NCBI RefSeq assembly: GCF_008389435.1
Contig: NZ_VUYS01000007.1
Coordinates: 1 to 54,390 of the forward strand
DNA: 54,390 nucleotides
From: Candidatus Nitrosocosmicus agrestis
Lineage (GTDB): Archaea > Thermoproteota > Nitrososphaeria > Nitrososphaerales > Nitrososphaeraceae
Direction of reading: 5' to 3'
Part shown: one piece after another, positions 1 to 8,863 of the stretch
How the letters are laid out: the number at the start of each line of letters is the position of its first letter
Numbering within the stretch: the stretch's first letter is position 1
The notes under the pieces: generated by a model
Seen by the model: the letters and a program-made list of their open reading frames with translations, nothing else
The model's database searches: none
What the model was told of the DNA's origin: nothing
Made by a program: the position numbers and the translations under genes

Positions 1-129
1 GATAGAACCGAATGCTTTGATGACTACTTTCCGTGTAGAATGAAGAATTGTAAGTTAAAGCATGTAAGCAACTGGTTAAATCTCTTTGTCGTCGATTATC
101 ATAACAAGGAGTTAAAACGCGTTAACTAA
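1..129 (+). CDS. Transposase, C-terminal fragment (IS6-like DDE family)
   Basis: An open frame enters from the left edge and ends at TAA (127-129), giving 42 residues. The peptide contains DRTECFDDYFPC and then KLKHVSNWLNLF, which resembles the C-terminal end of archaeal IS6/IS240-type DDE transposases (an R-T-x-x-F-D-D-Y-F-P segment followed by a W-L-N-L-F helix). The catalytic part lies outside the window, so intactness cannot be judged. No terminal inverted repeat can be assigned; the only nearby palindrome is GCAAATTTGC at 146-155. The family call is from pattern memory; that it is a transposase tail is fairly secure. Confidence 0.7.
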   Translation, partial: DRTECFDDYFPCRMKNCKLKHVSNWLNLFVVDYHNKELKRVN

Positions 130-204
130 ACAGAGCCAATTATTTGCAAATTTGCACTTACCAGTATCGATAGAAGATATCGAATTGAAAAGATACGGCA
201 AAAA

Positions 205-741
205 CTAATCGTTATTCTTTTTCAATTTTTTTGGTCGCCAAATATTGACTATTTCAGGTTTTGATCCAGAATGATGGATCACTTTATTCCAACTTGCTAC
301 ATTAAGCTTAATTTGTACAAGTGTGCAGGTAGGGAGGCTCACAGTTTTATTTGTTAAAAGACTTAACAACTGTTCTAAGGTTGGGTTGTGTCCAACTATC
401 AAAAGTTTATTTTTATCTTCATGGGAAGTAGTAATAGCTTGAATATAAGAAGTGGTATCTCCCTCATGCAAAGAAAAATTTACTTCAACTATCCCATCGT
501 AGCCGCTTTGTCTACATAGGAGTGTAGCAGTTTCTATAGCACGAAGAGCAAAAGATGTAATAATCATATCAGGCATTAAATCCATACTCTTTAAATATTC
601 ACCCATCTTGACAGCTTCGTTTCTGCCTCGCTTATTAAGAGGTCTATCAAGATCATTCAACTTTTTGTTTTTCCAGCTTGATTTTGCATGTCTAAGAATT
701 AGTAAAACTTTGTTACTATTTTGCTCCCTGTTTACATGCAT
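205..741 (-). CDS. SixA-like phosphohistidine phosphatase (histidine phosphatase superfamily)
   Basis: A 178-residue protein with the histidine-phosphatase signature LILRHAKSSW near residues 14-23; His18 is the expected phospho-acceptor. The second catalytic region, VGHNPTLEQLLSLL, carries the other conserved His. The R-H-A-K-S-S-W form and small size match SixA-type enzymes, which remove phosphate from phosphohistidine in signalling or phosphotransfer proteins. No signal peptide or membrane segment is seen, so it is probably cytoplasmic. It starts at ATG (739-741). It stands alone, divergent from the small gene at 924, and its true substrate cannot be read from context. Confidence 0.88.
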   Translation of the reverse strand: MHVNREQNSNKVLLILRHAKSSWKNKKLNDLDRPLNKRGRNEAVKMGEYLKSMDLMPDMIITSFALRAIETATLLCRQSGYDGIVEVNFSLHEGDTTSYIQAITTSHEDKNKLLIVGHNPTLEQLLSLLTNKTVSLPTCTLVQIKLNVASWNKVIHHSGSKPEIVNIWRPKKLKKNND

Positions 742-923
742 GAACTAATTATCAAAAACATCTTAAAAAGTTTACCTTAGTTTTTTAGCTTTTCAATTTT
801 ATTTGCTCCATTGACTTTCCTATATAAAGAAATAGAGTGGATGAACTTAACAGTCACAATATCTATATGATCTATATTCAATTCAGATAATAGTTATGAT
901 GTGATATAGAAGATAAGAGACAA

Positions 924-1178
924 ATGAAAAAAATATTTAATGGATCAAGTTTGAGAGTCTCTGATATTCTAACAGAGATCTTTATAGATATTCACGGTCA
1001 TGAGATTCAATTTGAAAAGACAGGAAAATTTCAATATTCATCCGTTTACAATATTAATTGTAACCGTAAATATGAAATTGATTTGAGTTATTTAAGAGTT
1101 AATGTTAAAGAGATAAAAATTCCCTCAGATCAGGTTGTTTACAACGATAACTACTACCCAAATAACACACAAAATTAA
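924..1178 (+). CDS. Hypothetical protein, 84 aa
   Basis: Not recognised. It begins at an ATG preceded by AT-rich DNA with a TATA-like TGATATAGA near 900-909. The residues are mixed polar and hydrophobic with no signal peptide, membrane helix or cysteine pair; the middle alternates in a beta-like way (HGHEIQFEKTG) and the tail is Asn/Tyr-rich. There is no same-strand neighbour close enough for an operon. It may be a lineage-specific small protein, but a chance reading frame is possible. Confidence 0.45.
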   Translation: MKKIFNGSSLRVSDILTEIFIDIHGHEIQFEKTGKFQYSSVYNINCNRKYEIDLSYLRVNVKEIKIPSDQVVYNDNYYPNNTQN

Positions 1179-1948
1179 GAATCACAGATTGTTAGAAAGT
1201 AACAATTTTACTTTAAATTTTTTCTTGAATCTTTTGAATATACAGTTCAAGTCTGTATTTAGGTTATAAGAATCGACGGACGTCTAATATTGATTAAATG
1301 CATATGAATGGCTCATTTCAAGGAGGAATATATTTAATAGTTACTAAATCAGTAAAGTTGACTGACTTAATTCGTTATAGCATTCGCTTTAGATTACTGT
1401 CACTATCTATGTGTTCGGAATCTTTTACCACAATAAATTGATTCTTGTAATATCTTTGAATATTTTCATAATTTGAGTAGATCCATTCGTAGTCATTTTT
1501 TTTAATTTATAACTTGTCTATCTCAGAGTTCATCAAGCAATTTGGATCCATATATGTTGATACTTTCTAGTTACGATTCCTAATAATCTTAATGCATATA
1601 ATCTACATATATGGACCTAATATTTATAACAAATTTAGTTGAAATTGACCTTTGTCAACCCCCAACTTTCAGAAATTATATATCCAAAGACTAGAGGGAT
1701 TTTTGCTGAAGAAACTGTCCACTTGTCTCCGGATATCTTTATTTAGTCAATTTTTTGTTCTTTTTAAATTATTCATCATTATTTCAAATATTTTTTTGGG
1801 CTTTGTTCTGCAACTTTTCCACAAAATGTATCGACCATCTTATTTTGGTTAAGCTGAAAAAACAATATTATTACTCAAACTAATAACAAATAGATTAACT
1901 ATCAAATTTTAATCAAGATTTTTATTATAATTGTATCATGAAAATATC
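1179..1948. other. Gene-poor stretch, about 770 bp
   Basis: No convincing gene is present. A TTG-initiated frame at 1652-1852 is very hydrophobic and unlike a real protein. The stretch contains an 11-bp inverted repeat (TCCATATATGT at 1547-1557 and ACATATATGGA at 1605-1615). Its right end holds the promoter of the next gene, with TATA-like TTTATTATAA at 1921-1930. It lies 1 kb inside a transposase remnant and may be worn-down mobile DNA, though nothing proves that. Confidence 0.5.
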
Positions 1949-2308
1949 ATGATAGAGAATAGTAATAGTAATAGTACAAGTACTAGACGAAATTCTACAT
2001 CCAAAGTTAAGAAAGACAATAAAAATTCATTAGATTCTACAAAGAACTCAAAAAAGCCTGCAGTAATTGCAGCACCTTCAACAGGTCACACCAAAGTTAA
2101 GAAAGACAATAAAAATTCATTAGATTCTACAAACGACAAAAGCACTAGTATTACATCTGTAGATTTAGACAAAATAACTAATACAAAAAAAGAAAACAAG
2201 GAAAAAGAGCAATTATCCTATTTCGAGAAACAAGTATTAAAAGAGTTAAAAGGTATTAAAAAGGCTTCAAAGAATATCCTCAAAACGATAAAAAAATTCA
2301 ATGTGTAA
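1949..2308 (+). CDS. Low-complexity Lys/Ser/Asn-rich protein with internal repeat
   Basis: The 119-residue product is dominated by Asn, Ser, Thr and Lys, is probably disordered in its first two thirds, and has a more regular amphipathic C-terminus (EKQVLKELKGIKKASKNILK). An exact 43-bp direct repeat makes the peptide KVKKDNKNSLDST appear twice. I chose ATG 1949 because TTTATTATAA lies about 24 nt upstream, fitting a leaderless transcript; an upstream TTG at 1931 is less likely. The very basic composition suggests binding to nucleic acid or another polyanion, but this is inference. No family is recognised. Confidence 0.55.
   Translation: MIENSNSNSTSTRRNSTSKVKKDNKNSLDSTKNSKKPAVIAAPSTGHTKVKKDNKNSLDSTNDKSTSITSVDLDKITNTKKENKEKEQLSYFEKQVLKELKGIKKASKNILKTIKKFNV
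2001..2133 (+). repeat. Exact 43-bp direct repeat within a gene
   Basis: Two identical 43-bp copies at 2001-2043 and 2091-2133, offset by 90 bp (30 codons), both in the same reading frame of the low-complexity gene. Identity at synonymous positions shows recent duplication. Confidence 0.95.
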
Positions 2309-2500
2309 GAAAATTGCAATGGTGAGTAGTTACCTCTTCACTCTCAACGTGCATTAGAAAACCAAAGCAATATAACTTTAATTTTAGTAACATAAATCAA
2401 TTGTAATAAATAAAAATATTTGACTTCAAATATCTAAATAATACATATCTGTCAACAAAAAGGGACAGGATTGTTAAATGTCTCTTTCAATAATTCTTGA

Positions 2501-3166
2501 CTACATCCTAAAGGCCCTGCTTAACATAATTAACTCAGGTCCAGTGGTTAATGTTCCAACTATCAAGGATCTTGAATTCCAAATCATACCAGAAGATAAG
2601 TATGGAATACCGCCATTGATGGTCAATGGTTCTGCCTCAACCTTTAGAACTGATGAAATTACGTCCACTTCTTGTTCTGTTGCTTTAGGATGCACGGCTG
2701 CACCAGTATTTGTAGAAACCACTGTCGAACCAGTTTGATTAAATTCAGCAACTGACATAGTATGAACCTCAACTCCCAAAATGTCGCCTATATATTTGTC
2801 AAATTCACCCTTAAAAAGAGGAGATATTATTGCCCCTTTGTCATTAGTAGAAATAAGGTTGCCAACAGCTGTATACTTAGAATCGAGTTTAGCTACATTC
2901 AATCCTGTCAAGCGTTTAAGGTAAATCAATTCATCTTCAGACGCAGTCGATGGAAGTATCATCCCATTGTTATTTAATACTACCATCGGACCAATAATTC
3001 GATTTCCTGCGATCGAAACATAAATGGGTTCAGTTTCCATAATTTCTGTAATTTTCTTTAATTTTGTCTCAGCATATCCGAAAGGTAAAAGTACAAATTT
3101 ATCATTGGACTTTGCAAAGATACCTACGTTAGGGCTTTTGTACAAGTCATACCTGAAAATTCCCAA
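2501..3166 (-). CDS. eif6: Translation initiation factor 6 (aIF6)
   Basis: A 221-residue protein colinear with archaeal aIF6, the anti-association factor that binds the large ribosomal subunit near L14/L24 and blocks premature joining with the small subunit. Hallmarks are the N-terminal Y-K-S-P-N-V-G-I-F motif and repeated five-fold pseudo-symmetric segments such as SIAGNRIIGPMVVLNNNG, KYTAVGNLISTNDKGAIISP and GTLTTGPELIMLSRAF. The length matches the family (about 220). The first usable start is TTG (3164-3166), which places the YDLYKSPNVG motif exactly at the N-terminus; no ATG is available nearby. It stands alone on this strand. Confidence 0.95.
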   Translation of the reverse strand: MGIFRYDLYKSPNVGIFAKSNDKFVLLPFGYAETKLKKITEIMETEPIYVSIAGNRIIGPMVVLNNNGMILPSTASEDELIYLKRLTGLNVAKLDSKYTAVGNLISTNDKGAIISPLFKGEFDKYIGDILGVEVHTMSVAEFNQTGSTVVSTNTGAAVHPKATEQEVDVISSVLKVEAEPLTINGGIPYLSSGMIWNSRSLIVGTLTTGPELIMLSRAFRM

Positions 3167-3279
3167 ATAATTAAGAACAGTAGTAGATTATCATATGAAC
3201 TTATTGATTAAAAATACGTGAAAAATAATTGGTAGAAATGTAAAAAAGTACTAATTATAATTAACTTGTACATCTTATT

Positions 3280-3930
3280 ATGCCTGTAAAAAAAATCAAT
3301 GTAGTTATTCTTGCTTTGACTTTTTCTCTTTCTATAATATTCATAAATTTCACTTTCGAATCCAATTCTGAAGTAGATAAGACAGAATTCTCATCATTTT
3401 TACTTGGCAATAAAGAAGCATTAGCTCAGCAATTAAGCTGGACTAACTATACGACGGACAATGGTGTTGACTGGAAGCTTAATACCAATGTTCCTCCTGA
3501 CTGGCAGATTACAGAAGACGAGAAGAATGAATCAGGACTGACTACCAATACGGTTGTTTTAATTTCTCCCAAGGAAAACCCCAATGATTTGTTTCAGGAA
3601 AATATTGTTCTTAGTATCAAATCGTTTACTGATAACATAGGGTCCAATGAAACTCTAAATACCCAAGATATCATAGAAAAACTCCAAAGCCAATACACCA
3701 TGTTTAAATTTAATAATATTTCAAAAACAAAAATAGACAATCTAAGGAACCTCGGCGATAGCATAGTATATGAATTTAAAGACTCTGGATTACTTTTTAA
3801 AACCAAACAAGTTTTTCTAACAGAGGGCAAAACTATCTATATATTTTCTTTGCTAGCAGAACAGAAGGAATATAGCAAGTACTCTTTGATTTTTGACCAG
3901 GTGTTAAAAAGCATTCATTTCTCAAACTAG
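3280..3930 (+). CDS. Exported PsbP-like protein
   Basis: The 216-residue product starts with a basic, hydrophobic signal sequence (about residues 1-27), so it is probably exported or lipid-anchored outside the membrane. The body begins VDWKLNTNVPPDWQI and continues with alternating strands and LSIKSF, and it ends with a helix that includes LIFDQVLKSIHF. This order resembles PsbP-like/DUF1795 proteins, common as small extracytoplasmic proteins in ammonia-oxidising archaea. No catalytic residues can be named and the function is unknown. The gene is monocistronic, starts at ATG, and has AT-rich promoter sequence just upstream. Confidence 0.7.
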   Translation: MPVKKINVVILALTFSLSIIFINFTFESNSEVDKTEFSSFLLGNKEALAQQLSWTNYTTDNGVDWKLNTNVPPDWQITEDEKNESGLTTNTVVLISPKENPNDLFQENIVLSIKSFTDNIGSNETLNTQDIIEKLQSQYTMFKFNNISKTKIDNLRNLGDSIVYEFKDSGLLFKTKQVFLTEGKTIYIFSLLAEQKEYSKYSLIFDQVLKSIHFSN

Positions 3931-3959
3931 CAGGAAAAGGTCTTTTGGTATACAAAGAG

Positions 3960-4268
3960 CTAATTTTCAGTATTCACCAAACCAGTGTAAATTTGGGTAT
4001 CTATGATATTAGTAAAGCTAGCCGTTAAAACATCCGTCATTTCCGCTTTACTGTATGATGGCGAAGATGAAGACAAATCCAGTATGTTGACATTTGTAAA
4101 TTGGGATGCAGATGATTTTTCAATATTGCCGATTTGATCAGTAGCTGTACTGTGTATCGAATCTAGCAGGTAATTATTTGCAAAGGCGGATTGGACAACT
4201 GTCAAATTTCCAATAACAATAATCGACAAGATCATTAAGAGAGACGATTTTAGTGTAAGTATCTTCAT
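3960..4268 (-). CDS. Small exported protein, 102 aa
   Basis: It has an N-terminal signal peptide (MKILTLKSSLLMILSIIVIG..., with a likely cleavage region after QSAFA near residue 30). The remaining 70 residues are rich in Ser, Thr and Asn with no cysteines or recognised domain. It is convergent with the preceding exported protein. Probably a small extracellular or pseudoperiplasmic protein specific to the lineage; function unknown. Confidence 0.6.
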   Translation of the reverse strand: MKILTLKSSLLMILSIIVIGNLTVVQSAFANNYLLDSIHSTATDQIGNIEKSSASQFTNVNILDLSSSSPSYSKAEMTDVLTASFTNIIDTQIYTGLVNTEN

Positions 4269-4390
4269 ATCTTACAGACAGTATTTTATTTCTTATAAGA
4301 AACTCTTCAATTGTTACAATAGCAAATCTAATTAGATTTTACCTTTACAAAAGTAATTAAATTTTCTTTAAGAATATTTTCCCTTAATGT

Positions 4391-5002
4391 TTATAATAAA
4401 GTGTTTGGCTTTACGGTAAGAATTCTATTTATATCCTGCTTCTCGTAGTCTTTAATGTAATCCTCAAGTTGCAAAGTCCTCGATATTTCATCCGTCCCAT
4501 TTTCTAATGAACTCTTTAAAGTAGGATCGATTTCAAATCGATATATTTGAGAATTTATTGTTATTTGTTGTTGTGACAAATCAATATCAAACACATAATT
4601 TGTTTTGGTAGAGAAAAAATCTTCGATTATTTCTTTATCCATCTTAATAACCAAAACTCCGTTTTTGAAGCAATTATTATAAAAAATATCTGCAAACGAT
4701 ACACCCAATACTACTTTGAATCCATAATCCTTAAGAGCCCAAACAGCATGTTCTCGGGAGCTACCGATACCAAAATTTTCACGAGTCAAAAGTATCTGCC
4801 TTCCTTGGTATTCGGGTACGTTTAATGCAAAATCTTTGGTCGGAATCCCTTCTTTATCATATCGCCAATTAAAAAACAAATACTCGCCATATCCGGTCTT
4901 TCCCAAAAGTTTCAAAAACTGTTTAGGAATTATTTGATCAGTATCAATATTGGCAATATCCAGAGGAACTACCTTGCTTTTCAGATTCTTAAATGGTTCC
5001 AT
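4391..5002 (-). CDS. leuD: 3-isopropylmalate dehydratase, small subunit
   Basis: A 203-residue swivel-domain subunit that pairs with LeuC to interconvert 2- and 3-isopropylmalate in leucine synthesis. Diagnostic segments are DIANIDTDQIIPKQFLK near the N-terminus, the FGIGSSREHAVWAL substrate-recognition loop (G-S-S-R-E-H), and SFADIFYNNCFKNG. The length is that of the long bacterial-type LeuD rather than the roughly 165-residue form common in archaea. It lies 48 bp downstream of leuC on the same strand and is almost certainly cotranscribed. Confidence 0.96.
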   Translation of the reverse strand: MEPFKNLKSKVVPLDIANIDTDQIIPKQFLKLLGKTGYGEYLFFNWRYDKEGIPTKDFALNVPEYQGRQILLTRENFGIGSSREHAVWALKDYGFKVVLGVSFADIFYNNCFKNGVLVIKMDKEIIEDFFSTKTNYVFDIDLSQQQITINSQIYRFEIDPTLKSSLENGTDEISRTLQLEDYIKDYEKQDINRILTVKPNTLL

Positions 5003-5050
5003 AATAATTCAAGTACCTCTGTTTAACAAATTGAAAATAGTTATTTGAAT

Positions 5051-6475
5051 CTAAACCCACTCCCTAACATCGACGAATTTTCCGGCAATAGCTGCAGCTG
5101 CAGCCATCAATGGACTGACTAGATGAGTACGTCCACCGGCTCCTTGTCTTCCCTCAAAGTTTCTATTAGAAGTACTTGCACACCTTTCACCTGCTTGTAG
5201 AATATCAGGGTTCATACCTAAACACATACTGCATCCAGGTTCTCGCCATTCAAAACCCGCTTCAGTAAATATTTTGTCCAATCCAAGTTTTTCAGCGGTC
5301 ATCTTTACTTGTTGTGATCCAGGGACAACCATTGCCTTAACGTGTGATGAAACTTTTTTACCCTTCACCACCTGAGAAGCCTCTATCAAATCCTCTAGTC
5401 TTGCGTTGGTACAAGAACCTATAAACACTCTATCAATAGAAATATCTGTTATCGGGACTCCAGGCTTTAAATCCATGTACTCTAAAGCTTTGACAGCAGA
5501 TTTTCTTTCTTCATCATTTCCTTTAGAAAAATCATCGGGTGATGGAATCACAGAATCCACATCAATAGTCATGGCGGGATTAGTGCCCCATGTAACTTGA
5601 GGAGCAAGATGATCTATGTCTATAGAAAAGGTCCGATCGTATTTGGCACCATTGTCGGACCTCAAATTCTTCCAGTCACTAATCAATTGTTCAAACAGTT
5701 CTCCTTTGGGAGCGTATATTTTTTCTCTCAAGTATTCAAAAGTGGTATCATCAGGTCCTACAAGTCCAGCCCTAGCTCCTCCTTCGATTGACATATTACA
5801 TATGGTCATGCGTTTTTCCATTGACAAAGATGAAACATAATCTCCCTTGTACTCAATTACTGATCCAGATCCACCAGATGTACCTATTTTTCTAATAATG
5901 TTTAAAATAACATCCTTAGATGAAATGCCATTTTTATTATTTAGTCCGCCGTTTAATACGATTTCAAAATTTTTGGATTTTTTCATCCACAAACATTGGG
6001 TCGCCAGCACGTGTTCAACTTCACTGGTGCCTATACCAAATGCCAAGGATCCGAACGCACCATGTGTTGAGGTATGGCTATCTCCACAGACTATCGTACT
6101 TCCAGGAAGTGTTAATCCTAATTCTGGACCGATTACATGTACTATTCCCTGATATTTGTTATGAATATCAAACAAAGGAATTCCAAACTCTTTACAATTA
6201 TTTTCTAAAGTCTTGATTTGAAGTGATGAGGTTTGATCGATAATTGGCAAGGATCTATCAGTAGTAGGAACGTTATGATCCACAGTAGCAAAGGTAAGAT
6301 CTGGTTTTCTAACTCGTCTGTTATTGATCCTAAGACCGTCAAAGGCTTGAGGTGAAGTAACCTCATGTACATAATGCCTATCGATATATAATAGCGAAAG
6401 ATTACTACTTTCATCAGAGTATACTACATGATTATCCCAAATCTTGTCATACAGTGTTTGTGGCAAATATAACAT
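5051..6475 (-). CDS. leuC: 3-isopropylmalate dehydratase, large subunit
   Basis: A 474-residue aconitase-superfamily enzyme binding the catalytic [4Fe-4S] cluster. The cluster cysteines are in [14 protein letters not shown] and in [13 protein letters not shown] (C-x2-C). Other family blocks are [44 protein letters not shown] and [19 protein letters not shown]. The length and the N-terminal [12 protein letters not shown] match bacterial-type LeuC (about 470) rather than the 420-residue archaeal form. First gene of the leuC-leuD unit; AT-rich promoter sequence with TATA-like runs lies immediately upstream (6477-6507). Confidence 0.97.
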   Translation of the reverse strand: MLYLPQTLYDKIWDNHVVYSDESSNLSLLYIDRHYVHEVTSPQAFDGLRINNRRVRKPDLTFATVDHNVPTTDRSLPIIDQTSSLQIKTLENNCKEFGIPLFDIHNKYQGIVHVIGPELGLTLPGSTIVCGDSHTSTHGAFGSLAFGIGTSEVEHVLATQCLWMKKSKNFEIVLNGGLNNKNGISSKDVILNIIRKIGTSGGSGSVIEYKGDYVSSLSMEKRMTICNMSIEGGARAGLVGPDDTTFEYLREKIYAPKGELFEQLISDWKNLRSDNGAKYDRTFSIDIDHLAPQVTWGTNPAMTIDVDSVIPSPDDFSKGNDEERKSAVKALEYMDLKPGVPITDISIDRVFIGSCTNARLEDLIEASQVVKGKKVSSHVKAMVVPGSQQVKMTAEKLGLDKIFTEAGFEWREPGCSMCLGMNPDILQAGERCASTSNRNFEGRQGAGGRTHLVSPLMAAAAAIAGKFVDVREWV

Positions 6476-6536
6476 ATATTATAACAAAAGTGATATAATA
6501 TTATTTTGTAATCAATACCTAAGAAGAATTAACAAT

Positions 6537-6547
6537 GCTTAAATGTA
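6537..6547 (+). promoter_or_regulatory. TATA-like box of the proteasome beta gene
   Basis: GCTTAAATGTA is centred about 27 nt before the ATG at 6569, so transcription would begin at or next to the start codon (leaderless). Sequence inference only. Confidence 0.45.
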
Positions 6548-6568
6548 GTCTTTCATCACCAGATCTAA

Positions 6569-7231
6569 ATGCACGTTAAAGATGAGCGATATCCTCAATA
6601 CATTTTAGATCAAATTAAAAAGGGAACGACTACTTGTGCTCTGACATGTAGTGACGGTGTTGTATTAGCTGCTGATACAAGAGCAAGTGCAGGGTTATTT
6701 ATTGCAGACAGGCATGTTATGAAAATACAAAAGGTTGACAATCACTTAGGCATGACCATAGCCGGTGGTGTTGCAGATGCCCAGAATCTCGTCGATACAA
6801 TGAGATATAATTCTAATATTTACAGATTATCTAAAAGAGAGCCAATACCAGTAAGCTCTGCTGCAAGACTATGTTCTAATATTTTGTTTAATCAAAGATA
6901 TTTTCCATATTATGTACAAATCATCATGGGAGGATTTGATTATCGTCAACAAAAGGGACAAATCTACAACATAGACTTGTTTGGTTCCATAACTACAGAA
7001 AGTTTTATTTCCACAGGTAGTGGATCACCCGTAGCTTATGGATATCTCGAATCAGAGTTTAGAGAAGGTATGAGCGTAAACGAGGCATATAAAGTGGCAA
7101 TCCAAGCAATTGCAGCAGCAATACGAAGAAATGCAGGCACTGGAGATAGCATAAATGCCGTAATAATCGATAAAGACGGATATAAAGAACTATCTAAAGA
7201 AATAAAGGATAGTGTGGGCGCAAAGTTCTAG
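6569..7231 (+). CDS. psmB: Proteasome subunit beta
   Basis: A 220-residue N-terminal-nucleophile hydrolase forming the inner rings of the 20S proteasome. A 19-residue propeptide ends at Gly19, leaving Thr20 as mature Thr1 (KKG/TTTCAL). In mature numbering Asp17 (AADTRAS) and Lys33 (DRHVMKI) are in place, so the active site looks complete. The C-terminal half carries GSGSPVAYGYLES and the GTGDSINAVIIDKDG block. It is a single gene flanked by leuC (divergent) and tgtA (convergent). The Cdc48 encoded at 46914-49088 ends in a possible proteasome-docking motif. Confidence 0.96.
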   Translation: MHVKDERYPQYILDQIKKGTTTCALTCSDGVVLAADTRASAGLFIADRHVMKIQKVDNHLGMTIAGGVADAQNLVDTMRYNSNIYRLSKREPIPVSSAARLCSNILFNQRYFPYYVQIIMGGFDYRQQKGQIYNIDLFGSITTESFISTGSGSPVAYGYLESEFREGMSVNEAYKVAIQAIAAAIRRNAGTGDSINAVIIDKDGYKELSKEIKDSVGAKF

Positions 7232-7241
7232 AAATCCAATT

Positions 7242-8861
7242 TTACCTTAATTTTACTTTAAAGCTTTCAAAGTCTTCGATTTTTACTTCTGTTGATTCAG
7301 GGGTTCTCAAATGAGGAATTAGGCCATTCATAAATTTGTTTGATACAATGTAAATCGATTTAAATGTATGATTTTTCAAAAATGAATTTAGCAAATTTAA
7401 GAACTCTGTGTAATCAGTGGATCTATATTCATCAAAATTTTTTACAAATACATTATGTGATGCCGGGTATATATCAGAAATTTCTACAGGAATTAGGCCA
7501 AAAAAAGGGTTGTAAAGACAAATAGAAGTATCAGGAAATTCTTCATAAAGTCTTTTGAGAATTGATGATGAATAAAAAGGCCTTACCGCATGGTCTGGAT
7601 ATAATAATAGAGAATTCCTTTTCGCCGGAAAACTATAGTTATTAATCAGCATTTTTCGAAAGTTCTTAAGTTCTGGTCGAAATTGGTCGATTGGTTCAAA
7701 TAGGTATATGGCTTTCTGCTTGAATAACGGAGTACCCTGTTGTATATATTCAAAGTTCTTTATAGCATGGATGGCGTCCATTAGTTTTGGATGAGATCGT
7801 GCTTTTTGAAGCACATATTCCCATAATCGGCCATCATAAATAGCTTGTTTAACTGCAGACATTTCCTGTTTTAGAACATACAAATTGTGTTTAGCAATAT
7901 TTATGGTTCGTGTTATATCATCTTCTTCGTTTAATTCCTTAACTGTGTAATAGGAACAGACAGGACAGCAACATGGTAAATAGGTAAGATCTTCTAACCT
8001 TAGCGTTCCAGCAGAGCTCATGTATCTATTGGCTTTAGCATACAGTATGTAGGACGCAGAATCAAAAGTATCACAACCCAAAGCAACTGCCAAAGGTATT
8101 GTAAGAGGATGACCCGCACCGAACAAATGTATAGGCTTGTTGGATATAGTCAATTTAGTTGTCTCTATGAGTCGAGATAAAATAGAAAACTCATAAGATT
8201 CCATCAACTCTACTGGACTACCAATAGCAAAAAATGAAAACCCTCTTTTATCCAAAAATGAGGCAGATTGTCTGACCAAATCAAAATGCTCAGCGCCTTG
8301 AATAGTTCCAGTCCATAACTCACCTTTTGAGGATAACGGATCGTCTTTTGAAATTATATCGGGAGTATTAGTGTTGTAATCCCCCGCATTTTTAGATTTA
8401 TTATTTCTTATTACTGCTATTGTTTCATCAACATTTGAATTAGTTTCATTCACATAAGATTTTGCAATATCAAATGATAAACCGTAACCAGTTGGTTTGT
8501 CCAAGGGTACGGGTACATCACTTCCTATATCAAGTTCAAACTGAGCCATAGTGGAAGGTGTAACATTAACTTTACCATATTCAAGTACTTGATATCCACC
8601 AGAATCTGTCATAATAGGACCATCAAAATTGACGATATCATGAATTCCTCGTTTTCTTGCTTCATCCCCATAGTGCTTGAATGTGATATATGCGTTAGTG
8701 ATGATACATTGAAAACCAAGGGACTTCAAAAAATTAGGAGTGATTTGTTGCTTTACCGGATGAATAACCGGTACAAAAGCGGGAGTCTCAAATGAGCCAT
8801 GAGGAGTAGATAATTTTCCAATTCGGGCCGCTAAATCGGTACATTTCACCTCAAATACCAA
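7242..8861 (-). CDS. tgtA: Archaeosine tRNA-guanine transglycosylase
   Basis: A 539-residue enzyme exchanging guanine-15 in archaeal tRNA for preQ0, the first step of archaeosine formation. The N-terminal TIM-barrel has PIMTDSGGYQVLEYG (catalytic Asp region), GTIQGAEHFDLVRQSA and ALGCDTFDSASYILYA (nucleophile Asp region). A cysteine-rich zinc segment follows (YLPCCCPVC, with a downstream His in IAKHN). The last 200 residues correspond to the archaeal C-terminal extension, although the PUA domain may be shortened or encoded elsewhere. It starts 2 nt after the stop of the Lsm gene, so the two are a tight operon. Confidence 0.94.
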   Translation of the reverse strand: MVFEVKCTDLAARIGKLSTPHGSFETPAFVPVIHPVKQQITPNFLKSLGFQCIITNAYITFKHYGDEARKRGIHDIVNFDGPIMTDSGGYQVLEYGKVNVTPSTMAQFELDIGSDVPVPLDKPTGYGLSFDIAKSYVNETNSNVDETIAVIRNNKSKNAGDYNTNTPDIISKDDPLSSKGELWTGTIQGAEHFDLVRQSASFLDKRGFSFFAIGSPVELMESYEFSILSRLIETTKLTISNKPIHLFGAGHPLTIPLAVALGCDTFDSASYILYAKANRYMSSAGTLRLEDLTYLPCCCPVCSYYTVKELNEEDDITRTINIAKHNLYVLKQEMSAVKQAIYDGRLWEYVLQKARSHPKLMDAIHAIKNFEYIQQGTPLFKQKAIYLFEPIDQFRPELKNFRKMLINNYSFPAKRNSLLLYPDHAVRPFYSSSILKRLYEEFPDTSICLYNPFFGLIPVEISDIYPASHNVFVKNFDEYRSTDYTEFLNLLNSFLKNHTFKSIYIVSNKFMNGLIPHLRTPESTEVKIEDFESFKVKLR

Positions 8862-8863
8862 GA

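Noticed and set aside
1652-1852. 66-residue hydrophobic frame starting at TTG
   Set aside because: Strongly skewed Phe/Leu/Ile composition from AT-rich DNA, no suitable promoter, and no similarity to known small membrane proteins.
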